Origin: Pelotomaculum_C sp050950345
Lineage (GTDB): Bacteria; Bacillota; Desulfotomaculia; Desulfotomaculales; Pelotomaculaceae
Direction of reading: 5' to 3'
Length of the DNA: 64,000 nt
NCBI GenBank assembly: GCA_050950345.1
Contig: JBMNHK010000003.1
Span: 124,001-188,000, forward strand
Shown here in pieces: positions 16,007 through 25,048 of this stretch; position 1 is the first letter of the stretch, and the number at the start of each line of letters is the position of its first letter. Under the pieces are notes generated by a model that did not search any database, was not told the origin of the DNA, and was given only the letters and a program-made list of their open reading frames with translations. The position numbers were made by a program, and so were the translations under genes.

Positions 16007-17689
16007 TTATTTATCGGAATATGCGACCCTCATCACCTCCTCAATGGTGGTCAACCCCTTCAGGGCCTTCTGGATACCATCCATGCGAAGGGAGACCATG
16101 CCTGCAAGCTGCCCCTGGCGCTTGAGCTCATCCGCAGAGGCCTTCTTTAAGATCAGTGACCGTAACTCGCTGGTCATGGGCAGCACTTCAAGTATGGCCA
16201 TGCGCCCTCGATAACCACTGTTACGGCATTCGTTGCAACCTTCCCCCCGGTAAAGGGTTAGTTTTTCCTCAGGACTTGCTCCAATGTATAACCGCTCCGG
16301 AGACTCCGGTTCAGGTTCGTAGCTTTGACGGCAATTAGGACAGATTAACCTGACCAAACGCTGGGCTACAGAACCCAGAACAGAGGAGGCTACTAAAAAT
16401 GGCTCGATACCCATATCCACCAGGCGGGTAAAGGCTCCTGCCGCATCATTGGTATGCAGAGTGGAAAGCACCAGGTGACCTGTTGTGGCTGCTCTAACAG
16501 CAATTTTCGCCGTTTCACCGTCACGGATTTCCCCCACCAGAATCACATCGGGATCCTGCCTTAGAATTGCCCGCAGTCCAGCAGCAAAGGTCATTCTGGC
16601 CTTGGGATTGACCTGGGTCTGGTTGATCCCCTCCAGCATGTATTCTACCGGATCTTCTACCGTAATGATGTTTTTTTCCACAGTGTTTATCTCATTTAAT
16701 GCCGCATAAAGAGTCGTTGTTTTACCACTTCCAGTGGGTCCGGTGATCAGAAGCATTCCGTACGAACTTTTGAGGGCCTCTCTGAATATGCTGAGGCTTT
16801 GCTGCTCAAAGCCGACGTTCTCCAATCTGAAGTTCTTCATACCCCCCTTGTTCAATAGTCTGGTCACAATTTTTTCACCGTAGACCGTCGGCAATGAGGA
16901 AACCCTGAGATCAAATTCCTGACGGCCCAGTTTCAGCATAATCCTGCCGTCCTGTGGGGCACGCTTTTCTGCTATATCCATATTGGCCATTATTTTTACT
17001 CTGGAGATCATGGCCGAACGGATTTTTTTGGGCAAAGTCATAATTTCCTGCAACATACCGTCGATTCGGTACCTGACCCGGACATGATTTTCTGCCGGCT
17101 CAATATGGATATCGCTGGCTTGTTGCTCTATGGCCTGGATAAATATTGAGTTAATAAGCCGCACTACAGGGGCTTCATCAACTTCTTCCTCCAAAACAAC
17201 CGTTTCTTCAGCCTGCTGTTCTGTAGTTAGCTCAAAATCGTCAAAAATCTGATCTACTTCGGGAATACTGAAATTTTTGTGGATTGTCTCTTCGATTAAA
17301 AGCTTATCCATTTGAACAGGCTCGATTTTGCAACCGGTTAAAAGCCGCAAATCATCAACAGCCAGTATGTTAGCCGCATCAGCCATGACTACCGTAAGCA
17401 CGTTGCCTTCTTTACGATAGGGTAACAACTTATACTTGCGGATCATCGGTTCAGGCACCAATTTTAATAGATCTGGATCCAGCTTATCCAGTTTAATTTG
17501 ATTGATGCCTAAGATATCATAAATAACATCTCTTGATACCATGCCAAGTTCATGTAAAATCTCGCCCAGGAGGCCCCCCGAACACGACTGAACACGTAAA
17601 GCCTCCCAAAGCTGCGCATTAGTAATAAATCCCTTTTCTATCAGTAGTTCACCAAGGGCTTTATTCTTTCTTTTAGGAATATCCGTCAC
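16007..17689 (-). CDS. pilB: Type IV pilus extension ATPase PilB
   Basis: A 560-residue GspE/PilB motor that polymerises pilin. The N-terminal domain (residues 8-150) has the LGELLIEKGFITNAQL pattern of the MshEN domain, which binds c-di-GMP in some relatives. Walker A GPTGSGKTT is at 317-325, the Asp box after it, Walker B DVILVGEIRD at 381-390, the His box near 404-413, and a four-cysteine zinc site C450/C453/C485/C488. Start is GTG after GAGGTGG. No retraction ATPase (PilT) is present in this window. Confidence 0.95.
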   Translation of the reverse strand: MTDIPKRKNKALGELLIEKGFITNAQLWEALRVQSCSGGLLGEILHELGMVSRDVIYDILGINQIKLDKLDPDLLKLVPEPMIRKYKLLPYRKEGNVLTVVMADAANILAVDDLRLLTGCKIEPVQMDKLLIEETIHKNFSIPEVDQIFDDFELTTEQQAEETVVLEEEVDEAPVVRLINSIFIQAIEQQASDIHIEPAENHVRVRYRIDGMLQEIMTLPKKIRSAMISRVKIMANMDIAEKRAPQDGRIMLKLGRQEFDLRVSSLPTVYGEKIVTRLLNKGGMKNFRLENVGFEQQSLSIFREALKSSYGMLLITGPTGSGKTTTLYAALNEINTVEKNIITVEDPVEYMLEGINQTQVNPKARMTFAAGLRAILRQDPDVILVGEIRDGETAKIAVRAATTGHLVLSTLHTNDAAGAFTRLVDMGIEPFLVASSVLGSVAQRLVRLICPNCRQSYEPEPESPERLYIGASPEEKLTLYRGEGCNECRNSGYRGRMAILEVLPMTSELRSLILKKASADELKRQGQLAGMVSLRMDGIQKALKGLTTIEEVMRVAYSDK

Positions 17690-17728
17690 GGTAATGCCAC
17701 CTCTGATTTGAACATTGCGGCTGATTAT

Positions 17729-18478
17729 TTAAAAAAACTGTAGATACCAGGAAACCAGCCAGTCCCCGGCCAGGGCTGCAATAACCGAGCCAAAAGCAAG
17801 ATATGGGCCGAAAGCCATGACTTCTTTCATCTTTTTAATTTTTAGCAGGACCAGCACTGCTCCCACCAGTCCTGCTGAGGAAAAGGCCAAAAAAAGGGTC
17901 AGCAAAAGATATTCCCACCCCAGGAGCAAGCCAATAACAGCAGCAAATTTTATATCCCCGCCACCAATACCGCCCCTTAAGACAACGGCAATAAGGTACA
18001 AGATCCCGCCACCAAGTAAAAAACCGGTGATATTGGAAATATAATGATCAGGTGAGGCTATAAGCAGGATAAGGCCCAGAATAAATCCGGCCCGGTTCAA
18101 GGAGTTAGGTATAACCAGATAACGCCAGTCTATTACAGTCACTGCAGTGATCAAGGCAAACAATACCGCCACCAGTAAGGCTTCAACAGTCAAGCCGTAT
18201 TTGAAGTAGGCCAGTAAAAACAGTACAGCAACAGTCAGCTCCACTAGAGGATACTGTACAGGAATCTTACCGCCGCAATAGCGGCAGCTGCCCTTTAAAG
18301 CCAGGTAGCTGAATACCGGTATGAGATCCACCGCCTGCAATCTGCTCCCACATGAAGAACAAGTGGAATAGGGATAAGTTACTGATCTCCTTTTCGGCAA
18401 TCTGTAGATACAGACATTGAGAAAACTTCCCACACAAAGCCCGGTCAGAAAAACAAATACAGGTATTACTATTTCCAT
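17729..18478 (-). CDS. pilD: Prepilin peptidase/N-methyltransferase PilD
   Basis: A 249-residue aspartic membrane protease of family A24 that cleaves the prepilin leaders and methylates the new N-terminus. The N-terminal domain has the paired cysteines C40/C43 and C65/C68. Catalytic aspartates are D117 (in TVIDWRYLVIP) and D175 (in GIGGGDIKFA). Several hydrophobic helices complete it. It is the first gene of the pilus set in transcription order and precedes pilB by 39 bases. Confidence 0.95.
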   Translation of the reverse strand: MEIVIPVFVFLTGLCVGSFLNVCIYRLPKRRSVTYPYSTCSSCGSRLQAVDLIPVFSYLALKGSCRYCGGKIPVQYPLVELTVAVLFLLAYFKYGLTVEALLVAVLFALITAVTVIDWRYLVIPNSLNRAGFILGLILLIASPDHYISNITGFLLGGGILYLIAVVLRGGIGGGDIKFAAVIGLLLGWEYLLLTLFLAFSSAGLVGAVLVLLKIKKMKEVMAFGPYLAFGSVIAALAGDWLVSWYLQFF

Positions 18479-18537
18479 AATTGCTGCCTTCTCTTTAGTT
18501 AATTAATCAACAGGTGCAATCTTTATCTTCTTTTTAA

Positions 18538-19629
18538 TTATACTTTTATTAGTCCGGCGACAACCTTCTTGATATCCTCTTCTGGAATGCCTCTTCTGAG
18601 ACAGTATTGACCTATTCTCTCCAACAAAACCAGTGTAAGCCGGCCATTCTTTATTTTTTTGTCATGTTTAAGGTTTTCCATAATCCGATCTACTGCGAAA
18701 CCGGCAGGAATCTCTACCGGTAACCCGGCTGAGCTGATGAGGCTGACTACCCGCCGGGAATCAACAGGCGCCAGCAGACCCTCTAATTGAGCCAGGTTAG
18801 CTGCGGCAACCATGCCTATAGCAATTGCTTCCCCGTGCGTAAAAGTCCGGTACTCAGTCAGGGTTTCCAGGGCATGGCCGATGGTGTGCCCAAAATTTAA
18901 GATGGCCCGCAGTTCATTTTCCCGTTCATCCTCTTCCACCACGCCGGCCTTAATCCGGCAGGATGTCTCAACTGCCTGGATCATAACATCCCTGTTGCCC
19001 AACAATAGCTCCGGCATGTTATTTTCCAGCCAGGTAAAGAAACTTTCATCTTTAATCGCCCCGTACTTAATCACCTCGGCCAATCCGGTAGCGATCTGAC
19101 GGGCGGGCAGTGTCTGCAGGGTAGCAACATCCGCCAGCACCAGTTGGGGTTGGTAGAAAGCACCGATAATATTTTTCCCTTTCGGATGATTGACACCAAC
19201 TTTGCCCCCCACGCTGCTGTCCACTTGAGCCATTAAAGTGGTGGGCACCTGAATGAAAGGTACACCGCGCAGGTAAGTAGCAGCCACAAAACCGGCCACA
19301 TCACCAACCACGCCTCCCCCCAGGGCTACCACCGGGCAGAGCCTGTCCAATTGCGCCTCCAGGGCCAGGTCATAGAGTTGACTTACCGTGGCCAGGTTTT
19401 TATACTGCTCACCATCCCCTATTATCCCGCTGACGGTCTCAAACCCGCTTCTGTAGAGGCTCTCCCGCACCACAGCTTCATATAAGCCGGAAACTGTAGG
19501 GTTGGAAACCAGCAGTACTTTGTTGCTGTAACCTTGACCCTCCAAAAAGCTCCCTATTTGACCCAACAAGCCCTCACCAACGTGGATGCTATAACTACGC
19601 TGCCCCAGGTTCACCTGCACTGTCTTCAT
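18538..19629 (-). CDS. aroB: 3-Dehydroquinate synthase
   Basis: A 363-residue NAD-dependent cyclase making 3-dehydroquinate from DAHP, second step of the shikimate pathway. Visible motifs: GGGVVGDVAGFVAATYLRG (NAD site, about residues 103-121), PTTLMAQVDSSVGGKVGVN, and the zinc ligands in NFGHTIGHALE near residue 247. It overlaps aroK by 4 bases and is the last gene of the aroE-aroC-aroK-aroB set. Confidence 0.96.
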   Translation of the reverse strand: MKTVQVNLGQRSYSIHVGEGLLGQIGSFLEGQGYSNKVLLVSNPTVSGLYEAVVRESLYRSGFETVSGIIGDGEQYKNLATVSQLYDLALEAQLDRLCPVVALGGGVVGDVAGFVAATYLRGVPFIQVPTTLMAQVDSSVGGKVGVNHPKGKNIIGAFYQPQLVLADVATLQTLPARQIATGLAEVIKYGAIKDESFFTWLENNMPELLLGNRDVMIQAVETSCRIKAGVVEEDERENELRAILNFGHTIGHALETLTEYRTFTHGEAIAIGMVAAANLAQLEGLLAPVDSRRVVSLISSAGLPVEIPAGFAVDRIMENLKHDKKIKNGRLTLVLLERIGQYCLRRGIPEEDIKKVVAGLIKV

Positions 19630-20141
19630 ATATATTTCCTTTCCAATAGATAGAGGTTGATCTGTTTAACTGCATCGTCAATACTGTACTTACCTGTATC
19701 AATCGTTATTTCTGCCGCTGCGTAAGCATGTTTCCGCTGGTACATGAGCTCTTTAATCCTGCTCAGCAAGTCACCCTTTGAAAGAAGCGGCCTATTTTTG
19801 TTTCTTTTGACACGTTCGTGTATTACCTCAGGTGACGCAGTCAAGGCGATGAGCACGCCATTTTTTTTAAGCAAGCGCAGGTTCTCCGGATTTAAAACCA
19901 ACCCGCCACCTGTGGCGATGACCAGATTATCCCGGCTGCTAAGCTTTTGCACGAGAAGTTCTTCCTCAAGACGAAAACGGGCCTCCCCCTCTGCAGCAAA
20001 TATCTGGCTTACAGTCTTACCTGTCAGCTTTTCAATAGCAGCATCGGTATCGACAAATTCTCTTTTTAGCAAGCCGGCCAGATTTCGTCCAATCACTGTT
20101 TTGCCGGTAGCCATAAAACCAATCAAGACGATATTTTTCAT
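19626..20141 (-). CDS. aroK: Shikimate kinase
   Basis: A 171-residue kinase phosphorylating shikimate at the 3-hydroxyl. P-loop GFMATGKT is at residues 8-15; DTDAAIE (substrate Asp), RLEEE, ATGGGLVLN (shikimate-binding glycines) and the lid RPLL follow in order. The ATG at 20141 is chosen: it begins MKNIVLIG, lies 4 bases after the aroC stop, and matches the usual length; a longer ORF start inside aroC adds 29 unrelated residues. Confidence 0.93.
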   Translation of the reverse strand: MKNIVLIGFMATGKTVIGRNLAGLLKREFVDTDAAIEKLTGKTVSQIFAAEGEARFRLEEELLVQKLSSRDNLVIATGGGLVLNPENLRLLKKNGVLIALTASPEVIHERVKRNKNRPLLSKGDLLSRIKELMYQRKHAYAAAEITIDTGKYSIDDAVKQINLYLLERKYI

Positions 20142-20145
20142 CTGC

Positions 20146-21312
20146 TCATACCTGTTTAAGATAGGCCATGTGCCGCTGCCAATTATCTTTAAGTTCAGCC
20201 AGGCTATCTCCGCCAAATTTTTCCACACAAGCCTGGGCCAGTTCCCAGGCTAAAACAGCTTCACCGGTAACACAAGCAGCCGGTACCGCACAGATATCCG
20301 AACGCTCGATAGCAGCAGGTGCTGGCTCCCTGGTGATTATGTCAATGCTTTGCAACGGTTGGTTAAGAGTCGGAATAGGCTTCATGGCTGCCCGGACAAC
20401 CAGGGGTTCACCGTTTGTCACACCACCCTCAAGACCGCCGGCATAATTGGTGGTACGGTAAAAGCCCTTATCTTTTTGATAAAAAATCTCGTCCAGTACC
20501 TGTGAACCAGGCCGGGCGGCACCGGCAAAACCTTCTCCGATCTCAACACCCTTAACAGCTTGAATGCTCATCAGGGCAGCGGCCAGCCGTCCATCCAGCT
20601 TGCGATCCCAATGGACATAACTACCAAGTCCGGCAGGCAATCCATAGGCTCTGATCTCAAAAATGCCGCCCAGGGTATCACCTTGCTCTCTGGCCCGATC
20701 TATCAAATCAATCATTAACGGCTCTACCTCAGAATCTGCGCAGAGCAGCTTTGAATGAGCAAGCCTGTCCTGCAGTTCATGGAGAGTTATGTCTTTGGGT
20801 TTGGCTTGCAGGTTGCCGATTTGAATGACCTGGCCTATGATGACAATGCCCAGTTCCTCTAAAAGACGCCGTGCCAGGCTGCCTGCCGCTACCCGCGCAG
20901 CTGTCTCCCGGGCGCTGGAGCGTTCCAATACATTGCGGATATCAGCATGACGGTATTTAAGGGCGCCTGCCAGATCCGCATGTCCGGGACGGGGACGGGT
21001 CACCTCCCGGCCGTGAACTATTGTTTCTGCTGCTGCGGACATGATGTCCGACCAGTTCACCCAGTCCTTGTTTTCAATGATTATACTGACAGGACTGCCC
21101 AGGGTCATACCGCCCCGCATGCCGGAGAATAATTTAACGGTATCATACTCAATTTTCATCCTGCCACCACGCCCGTAACCAGCCTGGCGTCGCGCTAACT
21201 GATGGTTTATATAATCGGCCTCTACGGGTAATCCCGCCGGTAGTCCTTCAACAATTACGGTCAAACCGGGACCGTGAGACTCGCCTGCTGTCAGATACCT
21301 CAACAATTGCAT
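20146..21312 (-). CDS. aroC: Chorismate synthase
   Basis: About 388 residues. Makes chorismate from EPSP by an FMNH2-dependent elimination. The N-terminus RYLTAGESHGPGLT and the signature RSSARETAARVAAG are present, as is RPGHADLAGALKY. Start choice is uncertain: GGAGGTT abuts the ATG at 21312, so TTG codons two or three further in are also possible. It lies 4 bases before aroK. Confidence 0.95.
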   Translation of the reverse strand: MQLLRYLTAGESHGPGLTVIVEGLPAGLPVEADYINHQLARRQAGYGRGGRMKIEYDTVKLFSGMRGGMTLGSPVSIIIENKDWVNWSDIMSAAAETIVHGREVTRPRPGHADLAGALKYRHADIRNVLERSSARETAARVAAGSLARRLLEELGIVIIGQVIQIGNLQAKPKDITLHELQDRLAHSKLLCADSEVEPLMIDLIDRAREQGDTLGGIFEIRAYGLPAGLGSYVHWDRKLDGRLAAALMSIQAVKGVEIGEGFAGAARPGSQVLDEIFYQKDKGFYRTTNYAGGLEGGVTNGEPLVVRAAMKPIPTLNQPLQSIDIITREPAPAAIERSDICAVPAACVTGEAVLAWELAQACVEKFGGDSLAELKDNWQRHMAYLKQV

Positions 21313-21356
21313 AACCTCCAAGTAGCTCTATGAAAATAAAAACCTACCAGCCTTGA

Positions 21357-22235
21357 TCAAGTTTTGAGAGACTGCCTTAACGCCTCTTTCATCACCTGAA
21401 CAGGCGCCTTCCTGCCTGTCCACAACTCAAAGGCCAGCACTCCCTGGTAAAGCAGCATACCCAGGCCATTCATCGTAATAGCGCCTGCTTGAGCAGCTCT
21501 TTCCAGAAAGCAGGTTTGTCTTGGATTATATATTAAATCACAAACCACTGCCCCCGGTTTTAGCTGTTCAAAGGACAGGGGCACTGTTGCCGATGCCTGG
21601 GGATGCATTCCAATGGGAGTGGTCTGCACCACAAGATCTGCATTCTCCAACAGGCTGCTATGCTGTGGTGAGTCATAAGAAGGCCACTCCCCAACCTGCA
21701 CCGGCGCACCTGTCTTTTCCATAATATGCCGGGCCAGTTCCACCGCCCGTGGCCTGGATCTATTGGCCAGGGTTATTATTTTCACCCCGGCTAAAGCCAA
21801 TTGCACTGCCACTGCCCTGGCTGCCCCACCGGCTCCCAGAACACAGGCTGTTTTTCCCGCGGGATTAAAACCCAACTCTTCGGAGATGGCTTTGAGAAAA
21901 CCACGTCCGTCAGTATTCTCTCCGTACAGACATCCCTGCCGGTTAACCACAGTATTAACAGCCCCAATAAGACCGGCCTCCACGCTGACCTCATCAAGGA
22001 GAGGAATAACAGCTTCTTTATAAGGGATGGTGATGTTAACGCCTGCTAAACCAAGTGCCCTGATGGCTTTTACAGCTGCAGGCAACTCGTCCTCTTCAAC
22101 TTCAAAAGGTACGTAAATATAATTAAGACCGGCTGCTGCAAAAGCTGCATTGTGCATCCCCGGTGAAAAAGTATGCTGTAGGGGTTTGCCGAAAATGCCG
22201 CAGACCTTCGTCAAACCATTAATCCCATTTGCCAT
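21357..22235 (-). CDS. aroE: Shikimate dehydrogenase (NADP)
   Basis: A 292-residue enzyme reducing 3-dehydroshikimate to shikimate. Visible: GKPLQHTFSPGMHNAAF (substrate serines), NITIPYKEAVIPLLDE (catalytic lysine), GENTDGRGFLKA (catalytic Asp), the Rossmann loop LGAGGAARAVA, and NRSRPRA, whose arginines suit NADP. Its start overlaps the YqeG gene end by 17 bases. Together with aroC, aroK and aroB it forms a continuous shikimate operon; no DAHP synthase or aroA is in the window. Confidence 0.95.
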   Translation of the reverse strand: MANGINGLTKVCGIFGKPLQHTFSPGMHNAAFAAAGLNYIYVPFEVEEDELPAAVKAIRALGLAGVNITIPYKEAVIPLLDEVSVEAGLIGAVNTVVNRQGCLYGENTDGRGFLKAISEELGFNPAGKTACVLGAGGAARAVAVQLALAGVKIITLANRSRPRAVELARHIMEKTGAPVQVGEWPSYDSPQHSSLLENADLVVQTTPIGMHPQASATVPLSFEQLKPGAVVCDLIYNPRQTCFLERAAQAGAITMNGLGMLLYQGVLAFELWTGRKAPVQVMKEALRQSLKT

Positions 22236-22743
22236 GGAAAACCTCCGGTCTTTGTTTTAAACGCGCCAGGATCAATTTTTCCAGGGGACGGCTAAAAAGC
22301 CTGGTGCCCCAGAATTCCTTTCCTTCCAGGGGCACAACCAGTATGGTATATAACCCACACCGGTTGCCCCCTAAGATATCTGTAAAGATCTGGTCCCCTA
22401 TCAGGGCGGTTTCCTCCGGCCTGGTGCCAAGAATTTTCAACCCACGGCGAAAAGGGCTGCCCAGGGGTTTCACAGCACGGTGCACCGCCGGTATTTGCAA
22501 TTGTTCTGCTGCGGCGCCAACCCTTCGCTTTGAATTGTTTGATATGATGCACATCTTGAAGCCGTAGGCGCGTAGCTCATCCAGCCAGGCCTTAACTTCT
22601 TTGGAGAAAACTAATGAATCCCTGCGAACTACGGTATTGTCAAGATCCAATAAGACGCCCCGCAAACCAAGTTCTCTTAAAAACTCCGGCTTCAATTCCA
22701 CAAGTGACGCTGCATATAATTTGGGGTAAAAAATGTTCAGCAA
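22219..22743 (-). CDS. YqeG family HAD IIIA phosphatase
   Basis: A 174-residue HAD-superfamily protein. The nucleophile motif LLDLDNTVV has D33 and D35; ISNNS (motif II) and KPLGSPFRRGL (motif III), GDQIFTDILGGN (motif IV) follow. YqeG is conserved in Firmicutes, usually next to aroE or the YqeH GTPase; its substrate in bacteria is not settled (mitochondrial relatives dephosphorylate phosphatidylglycerol phosphate). It begins the aro operon here. Confidence 0.9.
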   Translation of the reverse strand: MLNIFYPKLYAASLVELKPEFLRELGLRGVLLDLDNTVVRRDSLVFSKEVKAWLDELRAYGFKMCIISNNSKRRVGAAAEQLQIPAVHRAVKPLGSPFRRGLKILGTRPEETALIGDQIFTDILGGNRCGLYTILVVPLEGKEFWGTRLFSRPLEKLILARLKQRPEVFHGKWD

Positions 22744-22837
22744 TGATTATACTCCTAATTATTTGTTTCTCTCGCAATAATTATAGCCTTCAAAGCTATG
22801 GATACCGCTGTGCAGGCCCAAAGGGATAATATGCAGT

Positions 22838-22930
22838 ATGAACGATTTGGGAAAAAAAGTAGCCTGGGATCATGGCCTGCTTAACCAGCTTCCGATTAAA
22901 CTATTTGCTAATTTTCTCCGGCCAACTTAA
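22838..22930 (+). CDS. Possible 30-residue peptide upstream of sigK
   Basis: An ATG-to-TAA frame of 30 codons starting MNDLGKKVAWDHG, with a weak AAGGGATAA upstream. I do not recognise it. The 283-base gap between the YqeG gene and sigK holds nothing else that I can identify. It may be chance. Confidence 0.25.
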   Translation: MNDLGKKVAWDHGLLNQLPIKLFANFLRPT

Positions 22931-23026
22931 AAATCCTTTTTAAAACATTTACTGACGGACATGCACAAAAAACAACCTCCTTTTCATATGATTAATGGCA
23001 CGCTTATTTAAGGAGGGGGTTTCTTT

Positions 23027-23734
23027 ATGCTGTCAGGTCTCTGGACTTTCACCATAGTATCGTTGGTAAACGGTCTCATACTCCTGGTATCATATATAGC
23101 CAATAATACCTTTCCTCAACCACTCTCAGAAAAGGAAGAAGCAAAATACCTTAAACTTCTCAGCCAGGGTGATAACAACGCCCGCAATGTACTGACCGAA
23201 AGAAACCTGCGCCTGGTAGCCCATATTATTAAAAAGTTTGACGGCACCGGGGAAGATCCGGATGACCTTATCTCCATCGGCACTATTGGCCTGATTAAAG
23301 CCATCAATACCTTTAACACAAATAAGGGAACACGTCTTGCCACCTACGCCGCCAGATGTATTGAAAATGAGATTTTAATGCACTTGCGTTACACCAAAAA
23401 AATGAAATCAGAAGTCTCTCTCTACGATCCTATTGGGGTTGATAAGGAAGGTAATGAGATCACTTTAATTGATATCTTGGGCACCCCTTCCGAAGTTGTT
23501 GCTGAAACTGTTGAGAATAGATTTGAGCAAAAACACCTTCTTGAAAAAGTTCACCAGTTATCACAGCGTGAAAAAAAAGTTCTTGAGCTGCGCTTCGGGT
23601 TGCATGACGGGGCAAGAAAAACACAGCGGGAAATAGCCAGGAATCTGGGTATTTCCAGGTCCTACGTTTCGCGCATAGAGAAAAGAGCCCTTGGGAAATT
23701 AAGTAAAGAATTAATATTAGAAGGCTATAAATAA
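23027..23734 (+). CDS. sigK: Sporulation sigma factor sigma-K (pro-form)
   Basis: A 235-residue late mother-cell sigma factor. Residues 1-22 are a hydrophobic pro-sequence (LWTFTIVSLVNGLILLVSYI), removed by the SpoIVFB protease in relatives. Region 2 includes LISIGTIGLIKAINTFN (core binding) and TRLATYAARCIENEILMHLR (-10 recognition); region 4 ends in QREIARNLGISRSYVSRIEKRAL (helix-turn-helix). AAGGAGGGGG precedes the ATG. The reading frame is continuous, so no skin element interrupts it. It is one of the few plus-strand genes, flanked by minus-strand operons. Confidence 0.95.
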   Translation: MLSGLWTFTIVSLVNGLILLVSYIANNTFPQPLSEKEEAKYLKLLSQGDNNARNVLTERNLRLVAHIIKKFDGTGEDPDDLISIGTIGLIKAINTFNTNKGTRLATYAARCIENEILMHLRYTKKMKSEVSLYDPIGVDKEGNEITLIDILGTPSEVVAETVENRFEQKHLLEKVHQLSQREKKVLELRFGLHDGARKTQREIARNLGISRSYVSRIEKRALGKLSKELILEGYK

Positions 23735-23739
23735 AACTA

Positions 23740-23762
23740 TGCCTGGCATTATTTATCAGGCA
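23740..23762 (+). terminator. Weak hairpin after sigK
   Basis: TGCCTG and CAGGCA arms, six bases after the sigK stop, without a T-run. It may stop sigK transcription against the convergent glycosyltransferase operon; support is weak. Confidence 0.3.
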
Positions 23763-23849
23763 TCAACCATTCACATCAGGCATGAGCATTAAGTTTGAGC
23801 TTAATATACTGGTGACAAGTTGTATATCTGATCGTCCCGGCAATTCTCC

Positions 23850-24995
23850 TTAGTTGCCAATCACTTGCTCATAAAGCTTTTCCATTTCAAGAACCGTCTT
23901 TTTAATATCACAGCTGCCGGCTCGCTCCCTTCCACTGTGCCCCATTTGCTGTCTTAAAGAAGCGTCAGTCATAAGCTTCAGCAGCGCTTCGACTGTGGCA
24001 TCGATATTGTCTACAGGCACAAGAAAGCCGGTCTGCCCATTTACAACAAGGTCCTTGTTACCTCTGATACCGGTGGCCACTACCGGTTTGCCCGCTGCCA
24101 TAGCTTCAATAACTACCCGGGGCAAGCCCTCACGTCTGGAAAGATTAACTACCACATCCACTCCTGCCATGAGTTCGGGTATATCCTGACGATAACCAAG
24201 GAAGTAAACTATCCCCGCCAGCGACCTGGACTTGACATAATCTTTCAGTTTAGCTTCCTCCGGACCGGTTCCAACCAACAAACAGCAAACAGCTTGCTGC
24301 TGCGCCGCTAATTTTTCCATTGTTTTAATCAACTGCATCTGGTTTTTATTAAGGTTAATTTCGGCCACACACAAGATCAGCAGAGGATCTCCACTGATTC
24401 CCAGCTGCTCTTTTATTTTATCCCTGGCTTGTTTCTGATCGATATTGCCAAAATCATCCAATTGGAGCCCTACGCCACCTTTTATATAAACTACATCTTT
24501 TTTTACCGGGAAAGAAAGGGCTCTGTGATAGTCCTCCTGATTGATCGTAACCAGGTAATCGGTATAACGGGCTAAAAACCTCTCTGCCGGATAATACAAT
24601 AACCAGTAGTGTATGGGAGCTCCTTGAAAAAAATGAAAGCCGTGGGCTGTGTAGATAACCTGCGTGCCCCCCGTCAATTTTGCAGCGATACGGCCAAGAA
24701 TACCGGCTACAGGTGTATGCACATGGAGCAGATCAAATTTTTCTTCCCGAAAACTCTTAATTAAATAAGCGAGGGCTTTAAGGTTTTCCGGATGATAGGG
24801 GCTGCGTTTAAAGGGCGTATCGTGGCATATTACTCCGGCACCTGCAATCCCTGTTTTTCCCTGATCGGGCCTGGCAAAAGCATGGACCTGGCATCCTTTG
24901 TCCTGCAGCAGCTTTATATAAGGCATATGGAATCCTTCAAGATGCCGGTATATTGAGGCCAGAAAGGCCACCTTAGCCGGTGTTTTGTTACCCAT
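23850..24995 (-). CDS. Family 4 glycosyltransferase
   Basis: A 381-residue GT-B enzyme. The N-terminal domain (1-190) has the acceptor-side HVHTPVAGILGRIAAKLTGG and YTAHGFHFF; the C-terminal GT4 domain holds VDVVVNLSRREGLPRVVIEA (EX7E motif) and AAGKPVVATG, which bind the nucleotide sugar. Sugar specificity cannot be read. It is the last gene of the glycan operon and probably adds the second sugar to the lipid-linked product of the phosphoglycosyl transferase at 27241. Confidence 0.9.
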   Translation of the reverse strand: MGNKTPAKVAFLASIYRHLEGFHMPYIKLLQDKGCQVHAFARPDQGKTGIAGAGVICHDTPFKRSPYHPENLKALAYLIKSFREEKFDLLHVHTPVAGILGRIAAKLTGGTQVIYTAHGFHFFQGAPIHYWLLYYPAERFLARYTDYLVTINQEDYHRALSFPVKKDVVYIKGGVGLQLDDFGNIDQKQARDKIKEQLGISGDPLLILCVAEINLNKNQMQLIKTMEKLAAQQQAVCCLLVGTGPEEAKLKDYVKSRSLAGIVYFLGYRQDIPELMAGVDVVVNLSRREGLPRVVIEAMAAGKPVVATGIRGNKDLVVNGQTGFLVPVDNIDATVEALLKLMTDASLRQQMGHSGRERAGSCDIKKTVLEMEKLYEQVIGN

Positions 24996-25048
24996 TTGGA
25001 TACACCTCGTCCCCGTTACTAGTCACTTAAATGATGAGCTGCAGCAAA

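Noticed and set aside
23027..23734. Interrupted sigK (skin element)
   Set aside because: The reading frame is continuous from pro-sequence to the C-terminal helix-turn-helix.
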